Positions 16,863-25,647 are shown, counted from the first letter of the stretch. The stretch is DNA of 64,000 bases from Ewingella sp. CoE-038-23 (GCF_040419245.1 NZ_JAZHOH010000001.1:3286001-3350000); one strand, 5' to 3'. Notes: generated by a model not told the origin, from the letters alone. Translations and numbers: made by a program.

Positions 16863-17954
16863 ATGCTAGACATAAATAAAAGTGATAGAATCGAATATAT
16901 AGACGGAATTAGGGGTGCAGCTTCACTATCAGTTGTAACTTTTCATTTTTTTTGGGAAAGTTTGGGAGGTTACATTCCTGGGCTTAGAAGTCATTACACT
17001 GCTTTATTTCTAAATGGAACGGTAGCAGTGATGATATTTTTCATATTATCCGGCGACTCTCTATCCATATCTTTCTTCAAGGATAGGGATGAAAAGAAAT
17101 TAGCCCCAATATTATTAAAGAGATATTTTAGACTTACTTTCATTATACTTCTTACAGCTTTAATTGTTTACCTAACAATGAAACTAGGGCTTACGTTCAA
17201 CAAGCAGGCTGGGGCTATTTTAAATTCTAAAGAATGGTTAGGTAGCTTTTTAAACTTCACGCCCAACATCAACACTGTATTTAGCTACTCTCTTAGCAAC
17301 GTATATATAAGGCAAGGTGATAATTACAACCCTTTCTTCTGGACAATGAGTGTTGAATTGATTGGGTCCTACTTTCTCCTTCTTTATTTATTTTGCTATA
17401 ATCACATCAAAAATGCCAACTTAATTTGCTTTGGTATTTATATTTTCCTTGCGATTATTGGCTCTTATATTTCCCTATTCTTCGTAGGCATGTTACTTTG
17501 CAGTTTAAGAAGGGATGGATTCCTTAAAACACTTGAGCAAAGAATTGGAACATTGCTGAACTTATCTCTCTTAGCCATATTATTCATCATTTCATCAATA
17601 GTTTTCATTAAATATTATTTACAAGGCCATAGCGAGTTGGAGGATCTTTACTTTGTTATATGCCCAGCGATGCTCCTTTTAGTTTACTCGAATAAACCAC
17701 TCAAAAATATATTGTCGATGAGGTTTTTCAACTTCCTCGGTAAAATATCTTACCCTCTTTATGCAATACATTTTGTCGTGTTAACCACCGTATTTTCAGG
17801 CATAATATCCACATATCCTTTAAGTAAATTTCAAATAATGATGCTTGCAGTTTGTTGCATAGTACTTGCCATAATTTTGGCTATCTTTATAGAAATGTGG
17901 GAGTATTTATATCTTAAAAGACTATCCGAAGTTATTAAGAAATTGATAAAATAA
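16863..17954 (+). CDS. OafA-type membrane acyltransferase (acyltransferase 3)
   Basis: Membrane protein of 363 residues with about ten hydrophobic helices, probably transferring acetyl groups to a cell-surface glycan. The family opening IEYIDGIRGAASLSVVTFHFF contains the conserved Arg and the His of the catalytic region. The loop FFWTMSVELIGSYFLL matches the WxLxxE-type motif. LGKISYPLYAIHFVVL near the C-terminus is the typical late helix. Codons are strongly AT-rich compared with the chromosome, indicating transfer. Temperate phages often carry O-antigen acetylases of this family near att, so serotype conversion is a reasonable inference. Confidence 0.8.
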   Translation: MLDINKSDRIEYIDGIRGAASLSVVTFHFFWESLGGYIPGLRSHYTALFLNGTVAVMIFFILSGDSLSISFFKDRDEKKLAPILLKRYFRLTFIILLTALIVYLTMKLGLTFNKQAGAILNSKEWLGSFLNFTPNINTVFSYSLSNVYIRQGDNYNPFFWTMSVELIGSYFLLLYLFCYNHIKNANLICFGIYIFLAIIGSYISLFFVGMLLCSLRRDGFLKTLEQRIGTLLNLSLLAILFIISSIVFIKYYLQGHSELEDLYFVICPAMLLLVYSNKPLKNILSMRFFNFLGKISYPLYAIHFVVLTTVFSGIISTYPLSKFQIMMLAVCCIVLAIILAIFIEMWEYLYLKRLSEVIKKLIK

Positions 17955-18229
17955 TTTTTTCAGTTTAAAGGGTCGTTGGCAGATTGTGGTCACCAGCGAC
18001 TGCTGAAAACATCCAATTATTTCATTGGCTATTTGTAAAATAGCATTGGTGACATTTAAAGTATACGCAGGAAAGCCGACCACGGAATTAAACGCAGTAT
18101 CGACATAAAACAACCATCAGCCATACTTCAATACCCCACACTGACGAAGGTGAGTACTAAAAATAATATCCGTTTAATGTAATAGTCTTATCAGTCGCGA
18201 TAACCTTATTAGCTAAATCCATATTGTCT

Positions 18230-18891
18230 TCAATCGTCGCGCATATTGATACGGCAATTGTGGATGTCTCTTTATATAAATTGCTCGGTTGCCGCTTGGA
18301 TAGGTAGCCTCCCAAATGGAATCATATTTTCCGTCGCCTCCGTACTAATGCCTTGACCCAACAAACTATGCTACGTTGATTTGGACTACGCTCAACCTTG
18401 CCCTAAGGAAGTCACTATTGCGCACTGCGTAACGAGATTGAAAACAGCTACAAAAAGCGCAAGTGATAAAATTCCTGCAAGCAAAAAATGAGAGAGTCAG
18501 ACGGCTCGAATCCAATAATGCACAGTATCAAGTTGATAAATGTTCATAACCGTTAAAGCCAACAGTGATTTTTGCTGAGGTTACCATCCCGCACAAATCC
18601 CAATATCGCAAATCTCGAATGGCAAAAGATAGACATGCCACGATAGGTTACATGTATAAATCAAGAGAATACCTAAGTAAGCATGGCTATTGGCGTCGCT
18701 CTAAATGACATTGCATGCAGGGTGTCGTGAGAACAAATGGGAAATGGGAAAGCATAGAAAGGGTTCGTCGCTGTGCTCAGCTTTCACCGAATCTTCTTTC
18801 CGAGCACGCCAATAAATTGAATTCACAAGCTAGTGATCACGGCACGAATAAGACACTTGGGTTAAAACAGGTTGGAATGAAGCTGACGTAA
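18230..18891 (+). pseudogene. Decayed tyrosine integrase, relative of the intact one at 61133
   Basis: No open frame remains, but the nucleotide sequence follows the intact integrase gene in order. Matching stretches include the regions around 18400, 18470 and 18500, 'CAGTGATTTTTGCT' near 18560, 'GAATGGCAA' near 18620 and 'GCTATTGGCGTC' near 18686. Then a jump removes the HxxR region, and the reading resumes at WESIERVRRCAQLSPNLLSEHAN, equivalent to the catalytic-Tyr region (Tyr is now Cys), stopping at 18891. Several stops and frameshifts are present. The left boundary is approximate. It ends 13 bp before attL, exactly as the intact gene ends 13 bp before attR. Confidence 0.8.
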
Positions 18892-18904
18892 CACTTTGAT
18901 TTGA

Positions 18905-18951
18905 AATGGTACGCCCTACAGGGCTCGAACCTGTGACCTACGGCTTAGAAG
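18905..18951. repeat. attL, 47-bp copy of the tRNA-Arg 3' end
   Basis: Identical to 62310-62356. It covers the T-arm, acceptor 3' strand and CCA of the tRNA, plus two flanking bases, ending within the anticodon-stem region. Sequence right of 18951 diverges from the tRNA, as expected for a displaced 3' end. The following 260 bases (18952-19212) contain no gene I can support and may hold integrase arm sites. Confidence 0.95.
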
Positions 18952-19212
18952 TTCTAAGAACTATGCACTAAATCATTAACTTACCGCATGAAACCTCGCT
19001 CACACGTCCCATCATGCAAAAAGATGACAAACGTTATTAACCTTTGTCATTTCTTATGCGTCCCATCCCTGTCTCACTCCCCTCTGCCTACTTTCTCGAT
19101 CTGTATTCCAAGAACAAAAACCCACGCTTCACACCCAGTTCATCAAAGCGTACCTTCTCTCTGCGGCGGACAGAACGCCGTGATGTCCTTTTAACGGATG
19201 CGCACCCACTTT

Positions 19213-19605
19213 TTACATGAATGGACTATCGTCAAACTCTTCGGTGGTCGTGTCATTGATCACATGTGTCACCACACCGAAAATCATCGTCTCTTCCCCT
19301 TCCCAGTCCCCGCCGTCAATTAGCGTAACCTCATCCGACTGATCTAATGACTCGAGGCACAAAGTAGGGTGGAACCGCATACGCTTCAGAATGAACTCGC
19401 CGCAAACCTCAGCAACTACAATACTGCCGTCACAAGGCTTGCGGGCTGAGTCGATTATCAACAATGCGTCCTTTTTAATTCCTACGCGCCAACTGGAAAC
19501 AGCAGCGCGCATGAGATATTGGCCCGGACTGTCGGACCAGTGACAGGCATCGTTCGGTGTTAATCGCTTGGTTGCATAGTCTGCTGCTGGAGATGGGAAG
19601 CCCAT
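19213..19605 (-). CDS. UmuD'-like (HumD-like) SOS protein
   Basis: A 130-residue S24/LexA-fold protein. It starts MGFPSPAADY, which is the sequence just after the cleavage site of E. coli UmuD, so the gene encodes only the active UmuD'-like part. Phage P1 HumD is a known precedent. ATG 19605 has GGAGG at good spacing; the frame upstream of it is not used. The usual GDSM around the nucleophile reads VSSW here, keeping one Ser at the right place, and the Lys region (GEFILKRM) is kept. No umuC follows. It lies one base downstream of the preceding SOS gene, under one LexA box. Confidence 0.8.
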   Translation of the reverse strand: MGFPSPAADYATKRLTPNDACHWSDSPGQYLMRAAVSSWRVGIKKDALLIIDSARKPCDGSIVVAEVCGEFILKRMRFHPTLCLESLDQSDEVTLIDGGDWEGEETMIFGVVTHVINDTTTEEFDDSPFM

Positions 19606-19606
19606 G

Positions 19607-19846
19607 TCAAAGACCTCCGTTTGGATTATAAAGCATGAAAATGCGGTGCTCTCCGTCTCTTTCCGATACATCACGGAATGCGCTGACATATATTTCAATC
19701 CACTGGTTCGCCTCCTTCAATTCCCAGCGACAATTCACTTTCTCCAATTCGGCACAGAAATCCTCAGTAGCGACCGTGCGCCGCCCCTTCTCACTGATCT
19801 TGATTGCAGCTTTGAATGCTGCGTCAATTTCGTATCGTCTACCCAT
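19607..19846 (-). CDS. Small LexA-controlled phage protein, unknown function
   Basis: 79 residues starting MGRRYEIDAAFKAAIKISEKGRR. The frame opens at a TTG (19861), but ATG 19846 has GGGAGTG upstream. It is charged, soluble and probably helical (ATEDFCAELEKVN, then EANQWIEIYVSAF). It is the first gene after the LexA box and is followed by the UmuD'-like gene, an arrangement seen in enteric prophages. A DinI-like SOS-modulating role is possible, but I see no DinI motif. Confidence 0.65.
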   Translation of the reverse strand: MGRRYEIDAAFKAAIKISEKGRRTVATEDFCAELEKVNCRWELKEANQWIEIYVSAFRDVSERDGEHRIFMLYNPNGGL

Positions 19847-19863
19847 AATCCACTCCCACAAAA

Positions 19864-19883
19864 TACTGTTTATGCATACAGTA
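19864..19883. promoter_or_regulatory. LexA box (SOS operator)
   Basis: TACTGT-TTATGCAT-ACAGTA has the full CTG-N10-CAG core and symmetric ends. It lies 17 bp upstream of the small SOS gene start on the minus strand, so that gene and the UmuD'-like gene are repressed by host LexA. Confidence 0.9.
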
Positions 19884-19959
19884 TAATCATGAGTTTTTTG
19901 GGTTGAAAAGCTCGATTTTGTTTACGACTGGTATGCTGCTGATCGGGAAGGAAAGAAAA

Positions 19960-20379
19960 TTATTTAGGCTGAGCAGGGAAAGTCACCGGCAACTGGGTCA
20001 CATCAACAGCCCTTACAGCCTTAATGTATTGCATCCATGCTGTTAAAGATGCCTTGTCATCATCGCTGATAATTCCCAGTGATAGTTCAGTTCTCCAATC
20101 GGAAGTAACTTTGTTCGCATGCGATATTAACTGTTGGCGAACACTCTCCGCTTGCTGAGCTAGTTGCTCTGGCGTGGGCTTTGGCGCATCATCCCAGCAT
20201 GGAAGTCCTTGCTCTGTTGAGGAAAGAACCTTTCCCTTTGGAGGCTGAGCGGTAAATTCATCGAATACACTCTCATCGACCTCGGCCCCTTCGTCTGGCC
20301 ACGTCCCTGCCGCCTCATAAGCATCCTTGAGGGATGTCGGATAAAAGGCCTTTTGTGCTGCATTAAATAAATATGTCAT
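19960..20379 (-). CDS. Tail fibre assembly protein
   Basis: Chaperone of 139 residues for the distal tail fibre. It has the family form: an N-terminal FYPTSLKDAYEAAGTWPDEGAEV region, a GLPCWDDAPKPTPEQLAQQAE middle and a C-terminal ISDDDKASLTAWMQYIKAVRAVDV block. It lies directly downstream of the fibre gene (1 bp) as usual. It sits next to the SOS genes at the left end of the prophage. Confidence 0.9.
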   Translation of the reverse strand: MTYLFNAAQKAFYPTSLKDAYEAAGTWPDEGAEVDESVFDEFTAQPPKGKVLSSTEQGLPCWDDAPKPTPEQLAQQAESVRQQLISHANKVTSDWRTELSLGIISDDDKASLTAWMQYIKAVRAVDVTQLPVTFPAQPK

Positions 20380-20380
20380 T

Positions 20381-21454
20381 TTAAATTCCCACCGCTATCC
20401 ATGAAACGTTTGTCGCCGTGCGGTTCACGCTACCCGCAGTTGCAAGCCATGCTGATGCAAAAAAACTGGTTCGGTCTATAATTTGGCACCCACTGATATT
20501 TGCTGCACTTGCATCCGTGCCTGAGCTTGTAATTCCGTAGCACTGTGATGGGAATGGGATTGGGAAACTAGCAACAACGGAGCTTGAGGTGCTAGTTTGC
20601 AAATATCCATATTGGATTATTTTCCCATTTGGATATTTTATCCATCCCGCCCCAGCGGTGAAATATGACATGTCAGGAAGTTGTCCGGAGCCATTACCCA
20701 CATTGGCCAAAGCAGCAGTACCCAGCCCCAATTCCGCCCTTCCCCCTGCTGGAGTTGTTGCTCCTAGGCCGCCGCTGGAAAGTGGGATTGTGTCTGCTGA
20801 TGTGAACACCTGCCTTACATTAAAAGTCCTAGCCCCTTTCCCTCCGCTACCTCTTATCTTATAAACCATGTAATTGGGATTAGATGATGTATTTGGAAGC
20901 ACGGTCACCCCGAAATCACCACCATTTAAAAGATAGTCCACCGTAATTGAGATAAAGCTTCCTGAAGGGTAGGTAACGCCTGCTGGTTGGTTCACCCACG
21001 AGCTAAAGAGCGAGGCGTAATTCGCCCCAGCCACAAAATCGAACTGCTGCCAATCTAGCGATGGCAGTGCCTGCAGGGGGGCGACTCCAATGCCCATTCC
21101 CGTCAATCCAATGCTTTCCCTCGCCTGTAGCTGGGCTGCCCCACCCGATGCTGCAATCTCTGATAGGTTGTTTCCATTTCCTAGGTATTGAGAACTATTT
21201 GCTAACTTCAATTTAGTAATGAAATTAGCGACACTTCCGTCATCAAGAACGTCCCGCCCTGATGAATCAGCCACAAACTGTGCAATAGCGGACGCGATAA
21301 AAGTGGCCTGCCGCATTGCTTTGTTAACTTCCGTAGACTTAGCAACGCCGCTCTGCCATCCGGTTAAGACGGCAGTCAGCGCGTTATAATCAGCTTGGCT
21401 AAGAACGTTCGCGCCTGGGGATGTAGCGAAAGGTTTAAAATCATTGGTTGGCAT
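20381..21454 (-). CDS. Phage tail fibre protein
   Basis: Receptor-binding fibre of 357 residues. The N-terminus (MPTNDFKPFATSPGANVLSQADY...) attaches to the baseplate. The middle carries the GLGATTPAGGRAELGLGTAALANVG repeat-like pattern common in enteric fibres. The C-terminus (GWIKYPNGKIIQYGY...FPIPFPSQCYGIT) is the host-specificity tip found with tail fibre assembly proteins. ATG 21454 is chosen because GGAG lies six bases upstream. Binding probably targets lipopolysaccharide. Confidence 0.88.
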   Translation of the reverse strand: MPTNDFKPFATSPGANVLSQADYNALTAVLTGWQSGVAKSTEVNKAMRQATFIASAIAQFVADSSGRDVLDDGSVANFITKLKLANSSQYLGNGNNLSEIAASGGAAQLQARESIGLTGMGIGVAPLQALPSLDWQQFDFVAGANYASLFSSWVNQPAGVTYPSGSFISITVDYLLNGGDFGVTVLPNTSSNPNYMVYKIRGSGGKGARTFNVRQVFTSADTIPLSSGGLGATTPAGGRAELGLGTAALANVGNGSGQLPDMSYFTAGAGWIKYPNGKIIQYGYLQTSTSSSVVASFPIPFPSQCYGITSSGTDASAANISGCQIIDRTSFFASAWLATAGSVNRTATNVSWIAVGI

Positions 21455-21455
21455 T

Positions 21456-22115
21456 CTAACTCCAATAGCCGGCATCAAATCCGGACGTTGCTATGCTGTT
21501 AATATCGAAACCGAAAACAGGGTGTTGCGGGTCTACAATATTCAGACTCTTAACGCGTACCCCAGCGGCTTTTACCGTTAACTCACCAGATTTAATGACT
21601 TCTATTAATTCTGCTGAGGTGTTTTGTAATCCATTAATGGCGATGGCGTTTATCGTTATCGACATATCCTGATTGTCTATCACCTGCACTTCGATCCCCG
21701 TTCCCGCGAAGATGGACTCCATTAAATCCTCAAGCCCCCCCACAGTTCCATCCCACCGATTGATCGCTATCTGGGCTTTTAGCACTAAGCGATAGGTATC
21801 ATCACTCAGCGAAGTAAAACCGTTATCAGGGTCAAAAGGCCCTTGCCAGCTCCCTTGATCAAATCCCAGCCCTTCCGTATCTAGCGAAAAATAGACATTG
21901 GTGATCGGTGTTGAGACTGTTCTCTTTCGTCCTATCCAAATCCCAAGAATATCCAGCTGCTGGCTGGCGGCCTTATCCAAATCAAATTGATCAAGCATGC
22001 CTTTTGCAGCGCTTGAGATGTTGGTAAATGGCCGTGTGATTAAATCGATGTGCTGAAAATAGAGGGGCTTTAAAGCGTGATAATTAGTGATCAGGTCAGT
22101 GTATTTACTCATCAT
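21456..22115 (-). CDS. Baseplate-tail fibre adaptor (DUF2612-like)
   Basis: A 219-residue late structural protein between baseplate J and the fibre gene. Opening MMSKYTDLITNYHALKPLYFQHIDLI and the LDILGIWIGR segment fit the DUF2612 phage family, which takes the place of P2 gpI. It likely links the baseplate wedge to the fibre. It overlaps the baseplate J stop by 4 bp. Confidence 0.75.
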   Translation of the reverse strand: MMSKYTDLITNYHALKPLYFQHIDLITRPFTNISSAAKGMLDQFDLDKAASQQLDILGIWIGRKRTVSTPITNVYFSLDTEGLGFDQGSWQGPFDPDNGFTSLSDDTYRLVLKAQIAINRWDGTVGGLEDLMESIFAGTGIEVQVIDNQDMSITINAIAINGLQNTSAELIEVIKSGELTVKAAGVRVKSLNIVDPQHPVFGFDINSIATSGFDAGYWS

Positions 22116-23305
22116 GCCACCGTGATATTTATATTGGCTATATCACTGCTCGCCGCCTCGTTATAGGCAATGGAGATATTTGACGCTGCCGTTGTGCTTG
22201 CGCTCCTGCCGATTGTCAGCGAGTTGATATCGTAATAGCGACTATCACCACCCGACATCACTCCGAGGTTGGCTGGGGAATAGATGCGACTTACCAGTAC
22301 GTCATCGCCAATTTGGAGAGAATTGATATATTTTTTGACTTCGGCCTTAATAGAATCCCCCACCAATGATGTGTAACCGGCATAAACTGAAAGGCTGATA
22401 TTGACGAATATGCCAACGTCGGATGGACGAGCAAACCTTATTACTTTTGGTTCCCCATACTTCCCAATAATGCCGATCGCCGTGGTGCCAAAGGTAAAAG
22501 TCCCTTGGTCTTTTTTCTTGGCGATCACGGTCGCAATAGCTGTTGAATCTCCTCCACCTACAACGCAACTTATTGAGTGGGGCGGGAGTCCATTTCCATC
22601 AGTGACATCAGTGTCGTTCTCGTAGATGCGAACACGCGTTACGCCATTCACTTCAAATAACGCGCCGTCGATACCATCAAGGGTTGTCTGTGAAGGCAGG
22701 GCCGTACTCCTCTCCTGCCGTTGCCGCAGCTGTAGGTCTGTTTCAGCGTTGCTGCCGGGCGTGGCTGCCAACGGGTTAATAGCCGTATACCACCCGCGCG
22801 TCGGCGTCGCTATCTGATTTATAGTTCCTGCCAGCGCCGCAACATTGCCGCTTTGGCGGCTGATTGCCGTCACCGTCATTGTTCCAGACACATCAATATT
22901 GACGTTGACTGGCAGGTCCCATAAGCCGCTATTGGCATCACGTACAGCACCGGCCGTTATGAGCGTGCCTGGTTCCCCTGTAATGACTAAATCAGCCGTG
23001 GATTTCGTCGCCGCCTGGCGCGTGATACCGTTGATTTTAACGTTGCTGCTCAATGCCCCGCTTTGCGCCGTTGCCGGGGAAAACGAGTTGTATACGGTGA
23101 TCATGGCATTATTGGCGTCATGAATTCCCAAGGCGTAAAGGGCGATCATCTGGCCGTCTTTGCTGTCTGGGTCGATATAAGCGTCAGTACCGTAAATCTG
23201 TTGGAAGTAACTGGTGATGGTCGAGAGGATTGTCTGGTAATCGGGCGCACTGATCCCGGAGGCGGTCACGGTGGCGGACAGCCCCAGCGTATCGAGATTA
23301 AGCAT
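22112..23305 (-). CDS. Baseplate J-like protein
   Basis: Wedge protein of the contractile tail, 397 residues. It shows the N-terminal YQTILSTITSYFQQIYGTDAYIDPDSKDGQMI block and central LRQRQERSTALPSQTTLDGI with VTRVRIYEN, both characteristic of the gpJ family. Overlaps both neighbours by 1-4 bp within a compact late operon. Confidence 0.92.
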   Translation of the reverse strand: MLNLDTLGLSATVTASGISAPDYQTILSTITSYFQQIYGTDAYIDPDSKDGQMIALYALGIHDANNAMITVYNSFSPATAQSGALSSNVKINGITRQAATKSTADLVITGEPGTLITAGAVRDANSGLWDLPVNVNIDVSGTMTVTAISRQSGNVAALAGTINQIATPTRGWYTAINPLAATPGSNAETDLQLRQRQERSTALPSQTTLDGIDGALFEVNGVTRVRIYENDTDVTDGNGLPPHSISCVVGGGDSTAIATVIAKKKDQGTFTFGTTAIGIIGKYGEPKVIRFARPSDVGIFVNISLSVYAGYTSLVGDSIKAEVKKYINSLQIGDDVLVSRIYSPANLGVMSGGDSRYYDINSLTIGRSASTTAASNISIAYNEAASSDIANINITVA

Positions 23306-23658
23306 TATGCCTCGCTTGTGAAGGTCGTTGCTCCGTAGATAGTGTCTATGGTTGCCGTGAATGAAACGCGCCGCGTTTTGCCGTCTACAGAGGTGTCAAA
23401 GCTGATAATAGAACTGACGCCCTGCGTTTGAAGGATGCGCTGGCGAATAGCCAGGTTGTAGACGTCCGGCGGCTGCTTGCCGAGAACCGATTGTATCCAC
23501 GGCGTGCCGCTGGTCTGGTCAAGAAACCACTGTCCACGCCAAAGCATAAATCGCGTTTTGACGGCCTGCGCCACTGTGTCCGGCGAGTTAACCAAAAAGG
23601 TGTTATCACCCTGCCCGAACGTATAATCACCGTCAGCATCTTCGCGTCGATATCTCAT
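23305..23658 (-). CDS. Baseplate wedge protein (GP46/gp25-like)
   Basis: 117 residues. The pattern TVAQAVKTRFMLWRGQWFLD...GTPW and AIRQRILQTQGVSSIISF is that of GP46-type wedge proteins related to T4 gp25. It lies between the spike gene and baseplate J, the usual position, overlapping each by a few bases. Confidence 0.85.
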   Translation of the reverse strand: MRYRREDADGDYTFGQGDNTFLVNSPDTVAQAVKTRFMLWRGQWFLDQTSGTPWIQSVLGKQPPDVYNLAIRQRILQTQGVSSIISFDTSVDGKTRRVSFTATIDTIYGATTFTSEA

Positions 23659-24410
23659 ACCGGTTCCCCCGTCTGGCCACCGCCCGTCTGCACGCCGCCG
23701 TGAACGTGATTCTGGAGGCTCTTGCCCGCTGCGGTCACGTCGTTGGTTACGCTGATTGGCCCCAGCATCGTCGCGCCGCCACCACTTGCGCCCATGCCTT
23801 GGCTAAGCGTGCCGTTTATCGTCACAGCGCCGTTAAACACGATGGTCGGCGAAGTGATTTCGGTACCGCCTTCCGCGCTGGCGGTCAGCTTGCCGGGCGT
23901 TTTAACTGTTATGTCATGGCCCGCTGACACTTCAACGAACGCCGCGCCGTCATCGGTACGCAGCTGCGCGGCGGTCATGCTAATGCCGCTGATCTTCTTT
24001 GCCTGCGACTGAGGGCCGACAATGGCGAACGCATCCGATAAGGCATGCTGGCGAGAATCAACCGGCTCTTGCACGCCGCCGTTCTGCCACCAGAAATCGA
24101 TGCAACGGTCAGCGAAAATGACTAGGCACTCATCGCCTGCCTTAACCGGAAAAGTCAGCGTGACGCCGCCGCCGCGCTGGAACACCACAGGCACGTCAAC
24201 CAGCAGCGCCAAATCGAGTGACACTGGGTTCCCGGCACTGTCAGTATCCGATCCCTTTAGAGCTGGCTGAACGACGCACGTCACCGTATCAGGGTCGAAT
24301 GATTGAATGATACCGGGCATCGCGACGCGCAGAGTACCCATGATTTCTTTAGCCAAAGCGGTATCAAGGTGCTGCTCGCTACCAAGCTGCGAATTAAGCG
24401 GTACTGGCAT
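23655..24410 (-). CDS. Gp138-type membrane-puncturing spike
   Basis: Central spike of the baseplate, 251 residues. After the N-terminal PGIIQSFDPDTVTCVVQPALKG OB-fold region comes GDECLVIFADRCIDFWWQNGGVQEP. Then a beta-helical C-terminal needle appears, with DDGAAFVEVSAGHDITVKTPG and a final NHVHGGVQTGGGQTGEPV tip. HVH-type tips bind metal in related spikes. Upstream lies the cargo gene pair; downstream is the wedge. Confidence 0.85.
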   Translation of the reverse strand: MPVPLNSQLGSEQHLDTALAKEIMGTLRVAMPGIIQSFDPDTVTCVVQPALKGSDTDSAGNPVSLDLALLVDVPVVFQRGGGVTLTFPVKAGDECLVIFADRCIDFWWQNGGVQEPVDSRQHALSDAFAIVGPQSQAKKISGISMTAAQLRTDDGAAFVEVSAGHDITVKTPGKLTASAEGGTEITSPTIVFNGAVTINGTLSQGMGASGGGATMLGPISVTNDVTAAGKSLQNHVHGGVQTGGGQTGEPV

Positions 24411-24429
24411 ACTTTTCTCCGGGCATAAA

Positions 24430-24451
24430 AAAACCCGCTCAAGGCGGGTTT
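24430..24451 (-). terminator. Terminator after the HEPN cargo gene
   Basis: AAACCCGC / GCGGGTTT stem with a short loop. On the minus strand it runs into seven Ts, a good intrinsic terminator. A second weaker hairpin (24471-24488) overlaps the end of the HEPN gene. It separates the cargo pair from the spike gene. Confidence 0.75.
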
Positions 24452-24486
24452 GATTGGTCTTAAATGCATAAACCCACCGAAGCGGG

Positions 24487-24915
24487 TTAAACTGTATGCA
24501 AATTGCTATGTTGTTCTAAAAGTTTCACGGCGATCATTTCAACTTCTTCAACATCATAAATGCTACTGATAGCTGAAACGCGGTTAATTTTTTCTTTCAG
24601 CTTGTAGTCGGCCGAAACTCTTAGATAATGATTAGTCTTTAACTTCAGTCCGAGTTTCTTAGTAAGAACAGGATCGAGATTGTGGTCTTTGGAGGCAACC
24701 CCATCACAAAGATAATCATAAAACCGCTGGTGAGAACCGCCAGGTAGCTTGGTACCATTTTCGTCATGAGTTGGTATCTTTCCATCGACTACTCGTAACG
24801 CTGAATGATACATAGCATAGTAAGCTCTACTGATGGCGTTTCTGGTCCACTGCTCACCAGTATTCTCTAGTGAGCCTTTAGCCAACTCTATAAAACATTC
24901 GTAATTTACAGGCAT
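24487..24915 (-). CDS. HEPN-domain protein (possible toxin/RNase) of a phage cargo pair
   Basis: 142-residue, mostly helical protein. Residues 25-39 read R-NAIS-RAYYAMYHSA, matching the RAYYA-(M/F)-H block of HEPN proteins, and R30 to H37 gives the Rx6H ribonuclease motif. Many HEPN proteins are toxins or antiviral RNases. It starts directly after the stop of the helical-repeat gene (24915/24916), so the two are one unit. The genes are visibly more AT-rich than the tail genes on either side, with their own spacer and terminator. No homologue is named here because none can be searched. Confidence 0.65.
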   Translation of the reverse strand: MPVNYECFIELAKGSLENTGEQWTRNAISRAYYAMYHSALRVVDGKIPTHDENGTKLPGGSHQRFYDYLCDGVASKDHNLDPVLTKKLGLKLKTNHYLRVSADYKLKEKINRVSAISSIYDVEEVEMIAVKLLEQHSNLHTV

Positions 24916-25647
24916 TTATTCGTCGTCCGGTTCGAAATATCCAATGCAATTACTAGACTCAAGACCGTGCTTGATCATCTCATCAATTAGTTCATTGTTT
25001 AGGTCGGCTAAAAACTTTGGGTCCTCAGTTTTGACTACAAAACTGAACCCCAGTAGACCGTCACCATCGTCATCCACTAAACTCTTATAAGCAGGCAAAT
25101 CGTGCCTCTCAGCGATTTCCATTACAAGTTTAGCGACTTCATTGGCAGCTGAAATTTCGTCACCATATTCATGTAAGCGCTCATAAGTTTTTAAAGCATG
25201 AGTCGCAGCTTCTGATAGTTGAATTTCCATAGCTTGCGCCATAGCTACCACCTTATCCAACAATTCTAAATCGAGCCAAAATGCAGCAACAACGATAGTA
25301 TCGCTAATCAAAATTGGGTCTCTAACAACCAAGGCTCTTCTTAATACTTCGAGCTGCTTTGAGTGAAGATTTTTATTACCCACTGAACGCGCATAATTCC
25401 CCCACGAGACAACATCAAAAGGAGCTAGTTTCAGTGCTCTCTCAAGAAGCTCGTATCCTTCTTCAAGGTCGCCAGAGACAATTTTAGCTAACCCTTCAAT
25501 CGAAAGACCCTGATAACGATCAGGAAGTTTTCTGGATTCTGAAACTATCCTTCTGATCTCAAACTCACTAAGCAAGTTCTCACCTTTGATCAAAGATGGG
25601 CTTAGCAAATCTATCAACTCGCCAGATTTTGGTTGAGGTGCAATCAT
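24916..25647 (-). CDS. Helical-repeat (TPR-like) partner of the HEPN protein
   Basis: 243 residues, acidic. A TPR-like run lies at about residues 55-125 (GLSIEGLAKIVSGDLEEGYELLERALKLAPFDVVSWGNYARSVGN...LEVLRRAL). The C-terminal part (residues 170-243) is an alpha/beta-looking tail ending CIGYFEPDDE. It is first in the pair and likely binds or restrains the HEPN product. A 7-bp inverted repeat lies 34 bp upstream of the start. Possible roles are antitoxin, sensor of another phage, or unrelated cargo. Confidence 0.55.
   Translation of the reverse strand: MIAPQPKSGELIDLLSPSLIKGENLLSEFEIRRIVSESRKLPDRYQGLSIEGLAKIVSGDLEEGYELLERALKLAPFDVVSWGNYARSVGNKNLHSKQLEVLRRALVVRDPILISDTIVVAAFWLDLELLDKVVAMAQAMEIQLSEAATHALKTYERLHEYGDEISAANEVAKLVMEIAERHDLPAYKSLVDDDGDGLLGFSFVVKTEDPKFLADLNNELIDEMIKHGLESSNCIGYFEPDDE

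Larger units (their letters stand above)
16628..18904. mobile_element. Remnant of an older integrated element at the same tRNA site
   Basis: Three signs mark this block as foreign: an AT-rich acyltransferase unlike its neighbours, a LexA-like relic shared with the intact prophage, and a decayed integrase lying directly before attL. The order (cargo, integrase, att) mirrors the intact prophage end. Its own distal att copy is not visible. Confidence 0.55.

Noticed and set aside
18100..18904. Insertion sequence remnant left of attL
   Set aside because: No terminal inverted repeats; the stretch instead follows the phage integrase gene.
18988..19194. Open frame of 68 codons next to attL
   Set aside because: No ribosome site, odd composition (many Ser, His and Pro) and no recognisable protein; the region more likely holds integrase arm sites.
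24420..24490. CRISPR-like pair of repeats (two GCGGGTT hairpins)
   Set aside because: Only two unequal hairpins, without spacers; they act as terminators.
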